DNA from: Lycorma delicatula
Taxonomy: Eukaryota > Arthropoda > Insecta > Hemiptera > Fulgoridae
Assembly (NCBI RefSeq): GCF_047948215.1
Contig: NC_134455.1
Span: 72,007,689 to 72,071,688, forward strand
DNA: 64,000 nucleotides
Direction: 5' to 3'
The notes under the pieces were generated by a model that saw only the letters and a list, made by a program, of their open reading frames with translations, searched no databases and had not been told where the DNA came from. Made by a program: the position numbers and the translations under genes. Positions within the stretch are counted from its first letter, which is position 1. Every line of letters starts with the position of its first letter. This document shows positions 24,815 through 36,324 of this stretch, one piece after another.

Positions 24815-25224
24815 GAACGACTTTCTTTATTTTTTCGAGTAGAAAATGTTATGAATGTCCCGGGAGAAGTTGGTGATATACTTTGTAAATGTTTTCTTTA
24901 TTTATTTATTATTTTTCAGAATTTTTTTTTTAAGACTAGTGTATCTGTAAAATAATAAAGGGGTTTTAATTGATTATAACTTCGGAACAAGCAATGTAGA
25001 AAGATTAACTGTACGTTAAATGGAAGAAAAGTAATTAAAGTTTATGCGTACGAAAGCTAGCGTATGCAAATTGTGTTTCCAGTACTCGTAAGCAGCACGT
25101 GAGCATTTATCATATTTGCGGTGCATAGGAAAGCTCAATGTGTGCTGTAGCTTGCTATGTTTGAGCCAGTTACACGTGTTAAACGTGAATAGCTTCGTGT
25201 GTACAATGAAGACGCTCTGCATGA

Positions 25225-26200
25225 ATGTTATTTTCTACGCATGAAAATAACACTCGGCGATGGGACAAACAACTCAAAGAAACAAGCAGCCTACTAAAGC
25301 AAACACGTCCAGGACGGGCATCAGTGTCTCATGAACGATTGAAGCAGACTGACCAAGATTCTTGTGTTGCTCGAAGAAATCCGTGCGGAAATATTCTAGA
25401 AATTTTTTGCATTCCTAAAACAACTGCTCAAAATGTGTTAAAAAGACTACGTTTCACAGCGTTCAAAATTTAGATGTTACACTTTATCCATAGGAAAAAA
25501 TGAAAATTTGATTTTGCTGTAGACATTTTGAATAGGTTAGAGCAGGATAGGTAAGCAGGATTTTAAACAAGTTCATTTTCAGTGATAAAGCAACATTCAC
25601 GTTTCTGGACGAGTACATCTGCATAATGTTCATTTATGGGGTACTGATTCTTCACATGCTGTTATTGAACATCAGTGTGACTGTGAAAAAATGAATGTGT
25701 GATGCGCTATTGGACGAGACAAAGTTACGGTCCCTTCTTTTTTCTGAAAAGAACAATAACAGGAAACATCTTCCTGGATATATTAGAAGCGTATGCAGCG
25801 CACCAAATACCAGAGAATTTCATCCAGTTAGATGGAACTCCGTTACATGTTGTCGCAATCGTGCAGGATTTTTTTAACAAAATGTCACCGCCAACCATCT
25901 CCATCGTTCGACCCATCTCTCACCGATTGGTTGAACGGGAAAGTTGGATTACTTGGCCCCCATCCATGGAGGTAAGGTCTTCAGACGTTACCCACATGAA
26001 TTTCTATTTTTGGGGTTACGTAAAAACACGAGTGTACTCCGTTCAAATTTAAAATCTGGACCATTTAGAAGAACGGATCACTAAATCTGTTTCTTCTAAC
26101 AAGCCGGATGTTATCTGCCTAAGATGGCAAGGGACTAAATATTGTCTTGAGATCTGCAGGGCACCTAAGGGAGCACATACCGAAATCTGTTGAAGAGGTA
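25225..26200 (+). pseudogene. Decayed Tc1/mariner-superfamily transposase
   Basis: The forward reading has RWDKQLKETSSLLK, PGRASVSHERL and IPKTTAQNVLKRLR, corresponding to the N-terminal helix-turn-helix repeats. After a frame change come FSDKATFTF (first catalytic Asp region), NVHLWGTDSSHAVIEHQCD, MNVWCAIG and PFFFLKRTITGNIFLDILEA. QLDGTPLHV is the second-Asp region, in a form like QQDGAPPH. TWPPSMEV and FYFWGYVKTRVYSVQI (third-acid region) and RAPKGAH follow. The key residues are partly replaced and there are many frameshifts and stops, so it is inactive. No terminal inverted repeat was located. Confidence 0.78.
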
Positions 26201-28110
26201 AGAAACATGGAGTGTTTCTGTTTCATTTAACGTGTAGTTCACTATCTATAATGATTTCATCCGAAGCTATAACCATTCAAAACCCACTGTTATTTTACAG
26301 ACACACTATATTCTTAAAAAGGTGTAAGTATCCTTGTAACTTGGCACGAGGTCAACTTCAAAGATCATTTAGAGATCAGAAATCGAATTTGGATAAAAAC
26401 CGTTTAATACAAAACTTACGTATTTTTCAACGTAGAATCAAAATAATGAATTTCCGGTCTGGATAACTCATTTCCGGTGGGATCGGAATTTGATATTATC
26501 AGCAATAGATTGAACATACCCAATTTACTTATGGAGCCATGAGTTTTTCGAAAAAATAACTTTTGTCGTTTTAATATGGCCGGATGGGTGGTTTTGGATA
26601 CCCGGATATATATCAAAACAGGGATGTATTATTTTTTTTTATGTTTCTTAAGTATATTCCGTATCTTTATGAACCCTATTTACGTCGCGTTATACATAAA
26701 TTTGATTATTACATATAATAAAAATATCAATAACATATTTAATTCATAAATTTATTTTGTGGGAATAAAAAAAAAAGCTAATTATTATTAAATTATGCTT
26801 TACTATTTAGTCTTTCATATATTGTAAGATAATTTTTGACATCATGCTACTTAAATTGCAGTCCATTTTGAAGCTTTCTCTGTTAAAGTAGTCATAGCAT
26901 AAAGAAATCTTGATTTCGCAATGTTAAATCAGGGATAATTTTATTAATAATTTATTGACATGTGTACAATATTTTTATTTAAAAGTTTTCAAGGTGTTTT
27001 TCCTGTATGTTAAAAATATTTACACAAAATCCCGTTACATGTTATTTTAAAAATAATAAAAATATATATGCTATTTCAAATTGTTTTAAAGTAAAATTCA
27101 CATATTCTAAAGAACTCATTTTCAATAGCTAACAAAATAATTTTATTTCGGATTTTTTTTTTTAAATTACTATTTCATGAACTTTTGTATTCTTATGAAT
27201 TGTTTAATTACCTGAAATAATAAATTAAAAATAAATTATTTTACGTTACAGTGGTTAATGCTGGAAGTTACAATTTACATCTTAATTATTTCTACATATA
27301 TCTAGGACTTGTTTAAAATTAAACTCAACAGTTAATAAAATATGTTTAATTAATCTTTAAATTAATTCGTAATATTTATTAAAAAAATATATTTTTAACC
27401 ATTAAATTGTTCAACATATTATAAAATGTGAAGAAAGTAGGCTTTCAGAACATTGATTTTACCACACGTATTTTATGTTCTCTACTAACTAGATAATTAT
27501 TTAGTAACTGAGTAATTATTTTTAGTAACCGAGTAATATTTCCCTCGGATTTTTCCTCGAATGCAAAGTATTAACTAAGTTTTATACTTAACAAATTAAT
27601 TTTTTTAATACTACTCAATAATCTGAAATCAATGTCTTCATTATGCATATAGAAGATTTTACTAGAAATCATTACTGTTCTATAGTAGGTATAATAAATA
27701 TGAAAAAGTATGTTTTTAAAGATGTTTTTTGTTTACTTTTTATTGCTAAAAAAGGAATAGAAGTAATGTATATTCAAAAATTTGAACCTGCGATAAAGGT
27801 TGATTCATTATTCACCTTTCTCCAAAGTAAAAAAGCGTTGTTTCGTTCTAATATCAATTCAACTGAAGTTCTTTGTATTCATATATTTCTAAAATTACAA
27901 TATCTTTTGAGCACGATAATACTTTTCCTTGTATATTAACTATCGGTTTTCGTTTACTTCTTTAAATCTTGTCCCCTTCTTTGAAATCTTTATAGTTATT
28001 TTTTTATTTTTTTGTTGTAAAAGCATACTTAATACTAAAAGCAATCTAGGTACTTTATTAATTTTAATTAACACAGATGTTTTTTGTATAGAAATATTTT
28101 AAAAAAGTTT
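26201..28110. other. Non-coding stretch
   Basis: 26,240-26,620 is less AT-rich than the rest and may be the eroded 3' flank of the transposon to its left. The remainder is AT-rich with no recognised feature. Confidence 0.45.
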
Positions 28111-28114
28111 AAAA

Positions 28115-28745
28115 CACAGCTGTAGGGTTTTTCCATCACTTGGCTTTTTTCTGATGCACGGTTTACACACATATACACACACACAACTTATTTTAATACA
28201 TTTATCATTTTATTTAAATATAATTATTTCCTACAACAGCTGTACGTCAGTGCTGCACTATCGCTCCTTGTGTTGACAGATGTTACTAGTGGCTAAGTGG
28301 TATACTGCACTAGTTTAGAGTATTTTTTAGAGTGGGGGTGCGATTTCAAAAAAGGTTTTGCAAATATTTGTTAACTGTTAAAAATGTGCCTAATAAAGAT
28401 AAGACCTTAATTATCCGAAATCTACAGATACTGAGAGTGACCTTGCTCTATATCCTCACCCCCTTGAAATTTTGATAATTTAATGGCATCAGTGGCCTAT
28501 TTACAGAAGTAATCTAACCAAGTTTGGTCAAAATCGGTCCAGTAGTTTTGAAAATATAAGGTATAAGACACCGAACACACACACATACATATGAAATTTC
28601 GGAATATTTCGTCCCGTTTTTTTTGGTTCCTTAGGTGTCAAAACGTCAATATCCGGTGAAAACCGCATATACCCAAATTGGACCGATTACAGTACTTTCC
28701 CTTCTACAGCTATAGCTCTGATATAGCGCTAGACGCTAGAATTAG
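28115..28745 (+). repeat. Dispersed repeat B, copy 2 (longest clean copy)
   Basis: Runs from GGGTTTTTCCATCACTTGGC through GCTGTACGTCAGTGCTGCAC, GAAATCTACAGATACTGAGA, GACCTTGCTC, AAGTAATCTAACCAAGTTTG and GGTCAAAATCGGTCCAGTAG. A short CA microsatellite (28,575-28,590), CGTCAATATCCGG, GGACCGATTACAGTACTTTC and GCTATAGCTCTGATATAGCG follow. No ORF and no clear terminal inverted repeats. Class unknown. Confidence 0.75.
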
Positions 28746-30785
28746 TAAAAAACAAAATTCGTTACTATCGTAATTTGTGCTGACAAAGTACCGTAAACGT
28801 CTACCAAGAACGCGAACCATCTTCTACTGGAAAATGAAATTAGATAAGCCCGGGTGTTTATGTAAAAATAAATTTTCTGGAAAACCTCCTGTATTAGAAA
28901 AATATCTTGTTTGAGGCTTGTAGAAACCTAGTCCAGATAAAGTAAGCTATTATAAAAGTTTACTATAACAAATTCCGCAACCAATCGTCTGGAAAATTTT
29001 GCGGAATTGGATAAAAATTAAGCTTATAAATAAAATTGGTACCTAATCTAAGTTACGACAGTAATCTTACTATTAAAGATTTCTGTGAGGACATAAAGAA
29101 ATTTATCGAAAAATTTAATTTCTTTCTTTGGTTATTTATTTTGTAATGAGCGTACGTTTTAAATTAGTAGAAAGGTCTGATAGACATGATGATGAACACA
29201 AAGAAAAAAAACCCAAGTTAAAGTGTACAATATATAGAGTAATTATTTCCAGTGAACATATTTTTCGGACCATTACGTTTTCACAAACACAGTACTTGTA
29301 ATTAGAGAAATTTATCTCGGCATGTTAAGTAAATGACTTATTCCTCAACTCTAGGAAGACATTGACATTTCATCCTCGATACGTAGTAAATTTATAAATG
29401 TAAAATGGAAGAAATTTCCAATAAAACCAAATAAGTAATAATTTCCATAACTGATAATGTCTATTTAATTTGTATAATTTTTTTAAATATTTTACTTTTA
29501 AATTCATGTATATCAAGTACTGTAAGCATAACGATTAAACAAAGTACAGGATGCTTTAGACATAACCATACTTAAAAATAACAATAATAATACCAATCCA
29601 GCCTTAAAAAGTAAACAGAGTAGTAATGGTTTTTCTAAATTACTGTACCACATCAGCATGCCAAATCTACGTAAATACAGAGAACATTCATCCCTACATG
29701 TGAATCTTCTTTTGTTCCACAACCATCACTGGGTACATTTATACACCTTTGCTCTCACTAAGCGATGAATATCTTTACTTTTAGAGAGAGAGATCTTTTA
29801 TTGGTGTTTTTAAAATACAAGATTACTTTATTTCTGTAAAAAAAATAATAAACACTTGCATTGTATTGGTTTTTAAACTGTTTGGCTGAATCTTGGAGTA
29901 AGATGAATTCTTTGTTAATAGAGAAAAGTGTAGATGATATAAAGTTGAAATATATAAAAAAATATAACAGAAGGTACTTACTTATTATATTGAGGTTGTA
30001 AAATACAATAATAAAGAACAGAAAGGTTTAAAGCTCAATCAATAATCAATTTAATGACTAATGATTCCGAAAAAATGCTCGTTTGTCGCCTAACTCTTGT
30101 AAAATTAAAATTCATATTGCGTAATGTAATTCTGTTGATTTTGATATAATTTAAATCGTACTCACGGTTCGAAAAATTATATTTTTGTAACTGAAATGTA
30201 GCAATATTTAATTCACTTTTATAAACCGGAATATTAAATATGTTTTCGAATGAGATTTATGTTTTTTTTATCAAGCTCGTACACCACATAAATTTGTGTT
30301 TAAATTGATATTTCTCTTTTGTATAAATTTACATAATAATAATAATAAAATAATCTTTCCACAAAATAAACAGATTACAGGTGAAAAAAAATTATAATTA
30401 TAAATTCTTAATACATAGCTTAATATACATACAACCAAACAATATAAAATAAAATAATAAAAGTAAACAATTATTACATAATCGTGTGGAACTACATAAA
30501 ATTATGTTCTGTCATAAGCGCGAATTTTAACTTTTTGTTTTATGATAAGTAGTTTTTTTGTCACATTTTGCCGTAATTAATGAAGTAATAAATAATTTGT
30601 AGACCTTTATTGCATGCAGCAAATTTTTATGGCTTGAAAATGATATCATATGAAGGGAATTCGGTGATCAGTCTTCATATTCTGTAAATATTAAACACCA
30701 TAAGAAATGAAGAATTTTCTGTTCGTTTCTTATAATAGTAATACTTCGATAAATTAACCCAATCAGTAATATTATTTATTTTTAT
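28746..30785. other. AT-rich non-coding stretch
   Basis: No domain, tRNA box or inverted repeat was recognised. The small open frames are AT-rich and lack any motif. Confidence 0.5.
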
Positions 30786-30789
30786 TTTT

Positions 30790-31575
30790 ACTTTCCCGTC
30801 TAGTTACTGCTATAGCTGTAGAAGAGAAAGTATTGTGATCGGTCCACTATGGGCATTGCGGTTTTCACCGTATCTTGACGTTTTGACATGTAAGGAATCC
30901 AAAAAAGCAAAAAAACCGGATGGAAATTTTCAGGATTTAATGTTCTTATGTACGCGCACGTGCGCGCATGCGCGCACGTGTGTTCGGTGTTGGCCTCTAA
31001 ACCACCTTATATCTCTAGAACTACTGGACTGATTTTGACTAAACTCAGTCAGCCTTGATGGAGCATTGATGCCGTTAGATTTTCAACCTAAAAGGTTGCT
31101 AATGCATAGCGAAGTCACCCTCAGTATCTGGAGATTTCAACCAATTGAGATCATATTTTTCTTGGACACATTTGTTAACAATTAAAAAATAACAATGTTT
31201 TCTTAAAAAAATTCGGCAAAATCGTACCCTCCCTCACCTCTAAAAATGCTCTAAATTAGTGGCTATGTGGGCATACTGCGTCAATAGTCTCCCTGTCAAC
31301 ACAAGGACATTAGTGTTGCAGTCCGCATTCGTGGAATTTTCCTTTACACATGTGGGAAATTCCCTTTTCCCTCGTCCTCTTGGACCGGGAAATTGAAATT
31401 CCACAGGATTGCAAACTAAATTATTTGTTATACTTTAAATATTAATTATTTATTTTATTTAATTTAGTTAATATTTCAAAGGTTGGTAACAGTACAGCTG
31501 ATGTAGTCATCAGTTATGTTGTGAAGTCACAGGTGAGTGGTACAATTACTTAAATGAATAATATTTAAAGTGTAA
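30790..31575 (-). repeat. Dispersed repeat B, copy 3 (inverted)
   Basis: Reads in the opposite orientation to copy 2: GCTATAGCTGTAGAAG, GATCGGTCC, CCGTATCTTGACGTTTTGAC, CTACTGGACTGATTTTGAC, AGTATCTGGAGATTTCAA, GACACATTTGTTAACAATTA, and at the far end TGAATAATATTTAAAGTGTA shared with 23,945-23,965. At the microsatellite position it holds a perfect 24-bp palindrome (30,957-30,980). Confidence 0.75.
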
Positions 31576-31581
31576 AAATGC

Positions 31582-31682
31582 AACTCTGGCTGGCTGGGAC
31601 AAGAACTTGATCGCCCGGTCAACTCTGTACCTTGTGCGTTAAGCCTCGCGGCTGCACCAGTCTGCCGATCACACAAGCGAAT
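31582..31682 (-). other. GC-rich segment with weak tRNA-like boxes
   Basis: On the minus strand it reads GATCGGCAGACTGGTGCAGC, CGCGAGGCTTAACGCAC and AAGTTCTTGTCCC. The last resembles a degenerate B box, and the first part could be an A box. No acceptor-stem pairing was found, so it is at best a remnant of a tRNA-derived retroposon. Confidence 0.3.
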
Positions 31683-32169
31683 TTTTTCTATGAAAGTTGT
31701 GATATAAACTAAAACATTTTATGAGGTATGTTAAATTTAACAGAAACCAGTATTCTCTGTTATATTACCTGTGGATTTTCGTTACTTCAATAAATGTTGT
31801 TATGCCTACTAATTGTTCCATTAAGCTTAAAAGCGGCTTCTTCAGAATAACCAGTTACATTGGTTTAGTTAGTGCCGCTGGTACCGCCACAACCGCGCGA
31901 ATTGAATATGGTATGCGCATGCGCTTTAAATTTAATTATTGAATTAAATAAACAAAAACACTGCTTGAAAGCAATCTTATAAAGGGATCTTATTTAAAAA
32001 TCATCATACATTTTCTAATATGGAAAGTATTATACTGTTAGAAGTTAATAATAAATAGTTAAGGTAATATGTTACATCTCTGAAAAATTACATATTACAT
32101 AAGTAAGAGTAATAATTAAGATCTAATAAGCGAGTAAATAATTTCTAATAAATTAAATTAAATTAATTA

Positions 32170-32573
32170 TTTTGTAATATAATAGTTGACCCGACAATGC
32201 TTCGCTACTGCTAGATTTGAGTACATATAAATTAAATAAATACAATTGAAATTCTGATAAAACATTAAAAAACTGAACATTACTGAACTTAACACAATTT
32301 AAACTTTCACTTTGTAAAATTCAGAATGCAAATAAATGAATTGTCAAAACAAAAACACTATCTATCGGATTTAATTCAAACCACTCTCTAAACACAGTAG
32401 TACGTGGAAAATATCTTTTTAGCGGAAAGAGGATATGGCTGCAAAATCATCACGATTAATACTGAACATTAAGAAACTTTCAAAACATTACGAAACTAGA
32501 CAAAATTTAACCTTTCACCATATAAAAGTTAGAATGTAAATAAATCCAATTGTCAAAACAACAACACTTCTCT
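32170..32573. repeat. Repeat with internal duplicated units
   Basis: Starts GACCCGACAATGCTTCGCTA and holds two diverged direct units (about 32,270-32,368 and 32,458-32,573). Both contain ACTGAACATTA, AAATTTAAC/CTTTCAC-like blocks, AATGTAAATAAAT and AATTGTCAAAACAA.AACAC. Non-coding; class unknown. Confidence 0.5.
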
Positions 32574-32665
32574 GTCAGGCATGGCATTTTCACTCGCAAC
32601 AAAAATTGTCATTCATCTCATCCTCTGAAGTAATCCTAACGGATGGTCGCGGAGGTAAAAAAAAA
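32574..32665 (+). mobile_element. 5'-truncated SINE1 copy
   Basis: Begins inside the family body (GTCAGGCATGGCATTTTCAC), then ATTCATCTCATCCTCTGAAG, CCTAACGGATGG and CGGAGGT, followed by an A run to 32,665. The tRNA head is missing, which indicates 5' truncation on insertion or later deletion. Confidence 0.85.
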
Positions 32666-33640
32666 GATAACAGCACAACCAATCCGATATAATTTAAACT
32701 AATCTCCAAACACAGAAGTCTGTTCAAAATACCCGTAACTTTATTTCTATTGGTCAGATCGAGGTTTTCAATAGATATAAACATTCTCCTGACAACACGT
32801 ATCATTTTACAAAAAAACCACGAGTAAATCGGTTCATTACTTTTTTCGTCTGTAGCTGACACACATACCAACATTGATTTTTATATAAATAGAAAATAAA
32901 AGTTATTAATTTTACATTCCGGGATAAAAAATCATTCGATAAAATTGACTATTTACTAGTAATTTTGAAAACGTTTTGTTAAGTTAGAAGTAATTTTTAG
33001 TGATTTACTTAAATATTAAATGAATTAAAATAAATAAATAAAATTTATCGTGCAACATTTTTGATCCATTTATTATTAAATTTACTGAGTAAGATTTAAA
33101 TCTACTTTTTTGCAGATTAGTAAAAAATTAGACTAACATTTGGTAAATTTAATTATTAAAGAGATCAAAAATACTATACTTTTAAATTAATCTAATTTGT
33201 TCATTTTAATTTAACTTACATTTCAATAACCAGTTAAAAATTAGCTCTTACTTACACAAACAGATTCAGAGTTTATCAGTTTTATTTAATGATTATTTTT
33301 TCCCTATAATATAGATTTAATAATTTTTCTTTCTCTTTGTTCAGGCCATCTTTAGACCATGTATACATAATTTGGCTTTTTTCCCCAAAAATTCCACGTT
33401 ATCTATCCTTTTTTCTTTGATCCACTTGAGATATATTTTAGGTTCTACTTTTCTTGAAAATTAGATTCATCAATCACTTTCGTAATTATTTTTCATGTAT
33501 ATAACTTTTGTTTATCTTTAGTTCGTTTTTTTCGATTTGTTCATCCAATTTGCTTTTGTGTTTTTTTCATGAATAAAATCAAAAATCTTTTAATTGTTTT
33601 TTCTATTTCTTGACATAACTCTTCTCCTATTTGGTAGAAA
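32666..33640. other. Non-coding stretch
   Basis: The first 230 bases continue GC-moderate repeat-like sequence with no protein motif. The rest is AT- and T-rich. No gene is supported. Confidence 0.45.
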
Positions 33641-34054
33641 AAAGCTACCTATTGTAATGAGTACCGTGATTCGACTTCCGGAAAATGTCGACATATTTTC
33701 GCATATCACATTTCTCAGACCCCAAAGCCAACGACAGCTCAAAAGTTTATTTTTTTATTTCACTTTCTTGTGCACATGATAACTGCCGTAATTTCGCGCC
33801 AATCATTTTCAAATTGTTCCCTAAAAAAAACACGACCCAAAATTTCGGTCGAGTTCGTTACGACCAAAATCGGACCATGGGGGGTGGAAATAGAGTGGCT
33901 TTTTCGAAAAAAACAAATTATTATTATAACGTTTTTGTTAAGTAAAATATTGAATACGTTTAAAGTTCCTACGATTCTTTGGATAAGGGCCTACAACTTA
34001 TTTCAGTATAGTTTTTTTATATCACCAACCATTGGCGATACGGGTGGAAAGATT

Positions 34055-34322
34055 CGGGTTTTGAAGACAAAAAAATCATATCTCCCTTAATAAGCACAGT
34101 ATTGAATCGGTTTAGAGTCGTGGTTACTCCTCGAAATATTTCCTAAAACTGTTGTCTGAAGCAATTTTTGATATGGCCAACCCTTATGGCAAGGGATGAC
34201 CAGAATGTTGTTGGAATTGTAAGATGGGGCTTGCTGCATGCTAAACATGTGAAACTTTTTTCACGTGCAACCATTGTTATAGTGAGTAAATTTGAAGTTT
34301 TTCTTAACTTTACGGTGGAATC
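34055..34322. repeat. Direct repeat unit 1 of a 740-bp-spaced pair
   Basis: Contains GGGTTTTGAAGACAAAAAAA, GCACAGTATTGAATCGGTTT, AACTGTTGTCTGAAGC, GGCCAACCCTTATGGCAAGG and GTTTTTCTTAACTTTACGGT. A close second copy lies at 34,797-35,067. No ORF is shared by the two copies. Confidence 0.75.
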
Positions 34323-34499
34323 TTTTTTTTTCAAATTTTTTTTAATTTAATTTTATATATTTATTAATAATTATTAACCTCTGATTGTAAAAAAAAGCTT
34401 TACAATCAATAATAATTCAATGATAAAAATAAAACAAAAATTGAAAAAAAAATCAGAAGTTATTAGTGAAATAATATTTATGTATTTTTCGTTAAAAAA

Positions 34500-34765
34500 A
34501 GAAAAAAAAAGAAATGAAGTCGGATTCGAACCGATGTACGTTTTCCTTGTAAGAGCCAAATAATTCATTTTTTAAAATTTTACTTGGCTATAACTCTGGA
34601 ACTAATGATAATAAGTACCACTTATGATATATCGTTGAAAACCTCTCAATGAGTGCTTATTACTGCAGTTAATAAAAACTCCAAAATTAAACAATTTGGA
34701 TTTTGGGCTTTTTTGGACATATTTGGTCAGTTCGATTGCGATCAAAACGGGAGGGTCACAAAACG
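34500..34765. repeat. Dispersed repeat A, copy with B-box-like segment
   Basis: AAGTCGGATTCGAACCGATG near 34,515-34,535 is the reverse complement of a perfect B box (GGTTCGAATCC). It is followed by TGGCTATAACTCTGGAAC, CTTATGATATATCGTTGAAA and GAGTGCTTATTACTG, as at 10,215. It separates the two direct repeat units on either side. Confidence 0.7.
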
Positions 34766-34796
34766 GAAGCTACTGCTGTAAGAACAGCAGAAATAT

Positions 34797-35067
34797 TGGG
34801 GTTTTGAAAACAAAAACATCATACCTCCCGTAAAAGGCACAGTATCGAATCGGTTTAAAGTCGTCGTTAGTCCTCCAAATATTACTTAAAACCGTTGTCT
34901 GAAGCAGTTTTTGATATGACCAACCCTTACGGCAAGGGAGATGACTAAAGTTTTTCTAGAATTATAACAAGATGGGCTTGTCGTGTGCTGAACATATGAA
35001 ACTTTTTTCACATCCAACCAGTGTTAGAGTAAATTTAAAGTTTTTCTTAATATTATGGTGGAAACGT
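34797..35067. repeat. Direct repeat unit 2 of the pair
   Basis: Matches unit 1 almost end to end: GGGGTTTTGAAAACAAAAAC, GCACAGTATCGAATCGGTTT, AACCGTTGTCTGAAGC, GACCAACCCTTACGGCAAGG and GTTTTTCTTAATATTATGGT. Confidence 0.75.
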
Positions 35068-35362
35068 TTTTTATTCCCTACTTAGCACCGGTGAAATGTA
35101 CCTCTGCCTTCCAGCGTGCCGAAAGGACTTTTTTTTTAATTGGTTCATTCCATCGTTATAATTCGAACTCTATTTTTCTGAAAATTCTTTTATCCTTGGT
35201 TATGTTTTTGCTAGGGAACGCTTACCATTTTTTTGAACTATGTTAAGCTGCCCGAAACATTATTGTTTTTAATTTCTTAATTTGGCTTTTCTTGATATGG
35301 ATTTTCTGCTGTACAGGTTTCCTTTATTATTGTTTTATTATTAATTTTTAATAATTTTTGTT

Positions 35363-35396
<34 letters not shown>

Positions 35397-36324
35397 AGAA
35401 CTTAACACGTCTTATGAAGCAAATATTTTTACGAAAGCAATCATGAGCATAATGTTATTGAAAATTGAAAAGTTATTGTATGAGTTTTTATTTAATAATA
35501 ATATATGTGACTGATTAATGGTTGCCAATGCCGCTATATAAAATAATATTAAATAGTTAAATAGATTACAAAAACTATATAACAAAATATAGAATAAAAT
35601 ACTAGTACGGAATTTTATTGCAGCTACGTAGATAAAATATAGTGGATGTGGTTCAAAGGAGAATATCCGTTTATATTATGGAAGGAACGAGTCAACAAAT
35701 CAAGAAAATGAAATTTTTAGTGTTATCACGATGGCTAAATCAAACCTCTATGCCCAACTCATTTATCTTGTTGACTAGACTTGACCTTTGAAAAAGGTTT
35801 TTATTTGATATTCTTTACACAAAAATAAAATTTTACAAGATATGAAAAATTATTTTTCTATTTTTTGTAGTAAAAATATAAAATGATTTTTTTTAACACA
35901 AAACGAGAAAGAAACGATAAAAATTAGTCTACCTTTCAAAAATTATACTAATTTATAATTCGCTCAAATGGTTCCCTGCAGCTTAAAATTACTACTTTTA
36001 AGACTTCTTTTTCGTAATTTTATATATATATATAATTATTGTATTTAATGCTGAATAGACAGAGTTGAAAAATTTATAGCCATCCATGAAAAAAAACAAA
36101 AAAAAAACGCTCTCTTATTGCAAAAAGAACAAAATTTAAAAATCAACCAACATTCCTATTATAACCAGAAAGAATAAAAGTAATTTTACATTTATTATTA
36201 AACTAGTTTTTTCTGTCTGTTTTGGTCAGTATCTCTTTAGTTTCGTCCCCCTTTTTATTAAATTTATGTTATATATATTTAATTATGTTAAATTTATGTT
36301 TATATAATATATATATATTATATA
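35068..36324. other. AT-rich stretch with TA microsatellites
   Basis: (TA)n runs lie at 35,364-35,388 and 36,020-36,034, and in the approach to the transposon at 36,300-36,322. No gene was recognised. Confidence 0.5.

Noticed and set aside
27643..27939. 98-codon frame
   Set aside because: AT-rich composition, no domain, no splice or initiation context; chance frame.
32590..32874. Reverse-strand frame of 94 codons
   Set aside because: It overlaps a truncated SINE1 on the other strand and repeat sequence, with no domain or splice evidence.
33594..34350. Several overlapping small frames
   Set aside because: They lie in duplicated repeat units, and the frames are not preserved between the two copies.
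34055..35067. LTR retrotransposon with two LTRs
   Set aside because: No TG...CA ends, primer-binding site, polypurine tract or gag-pol coding between the repeats.
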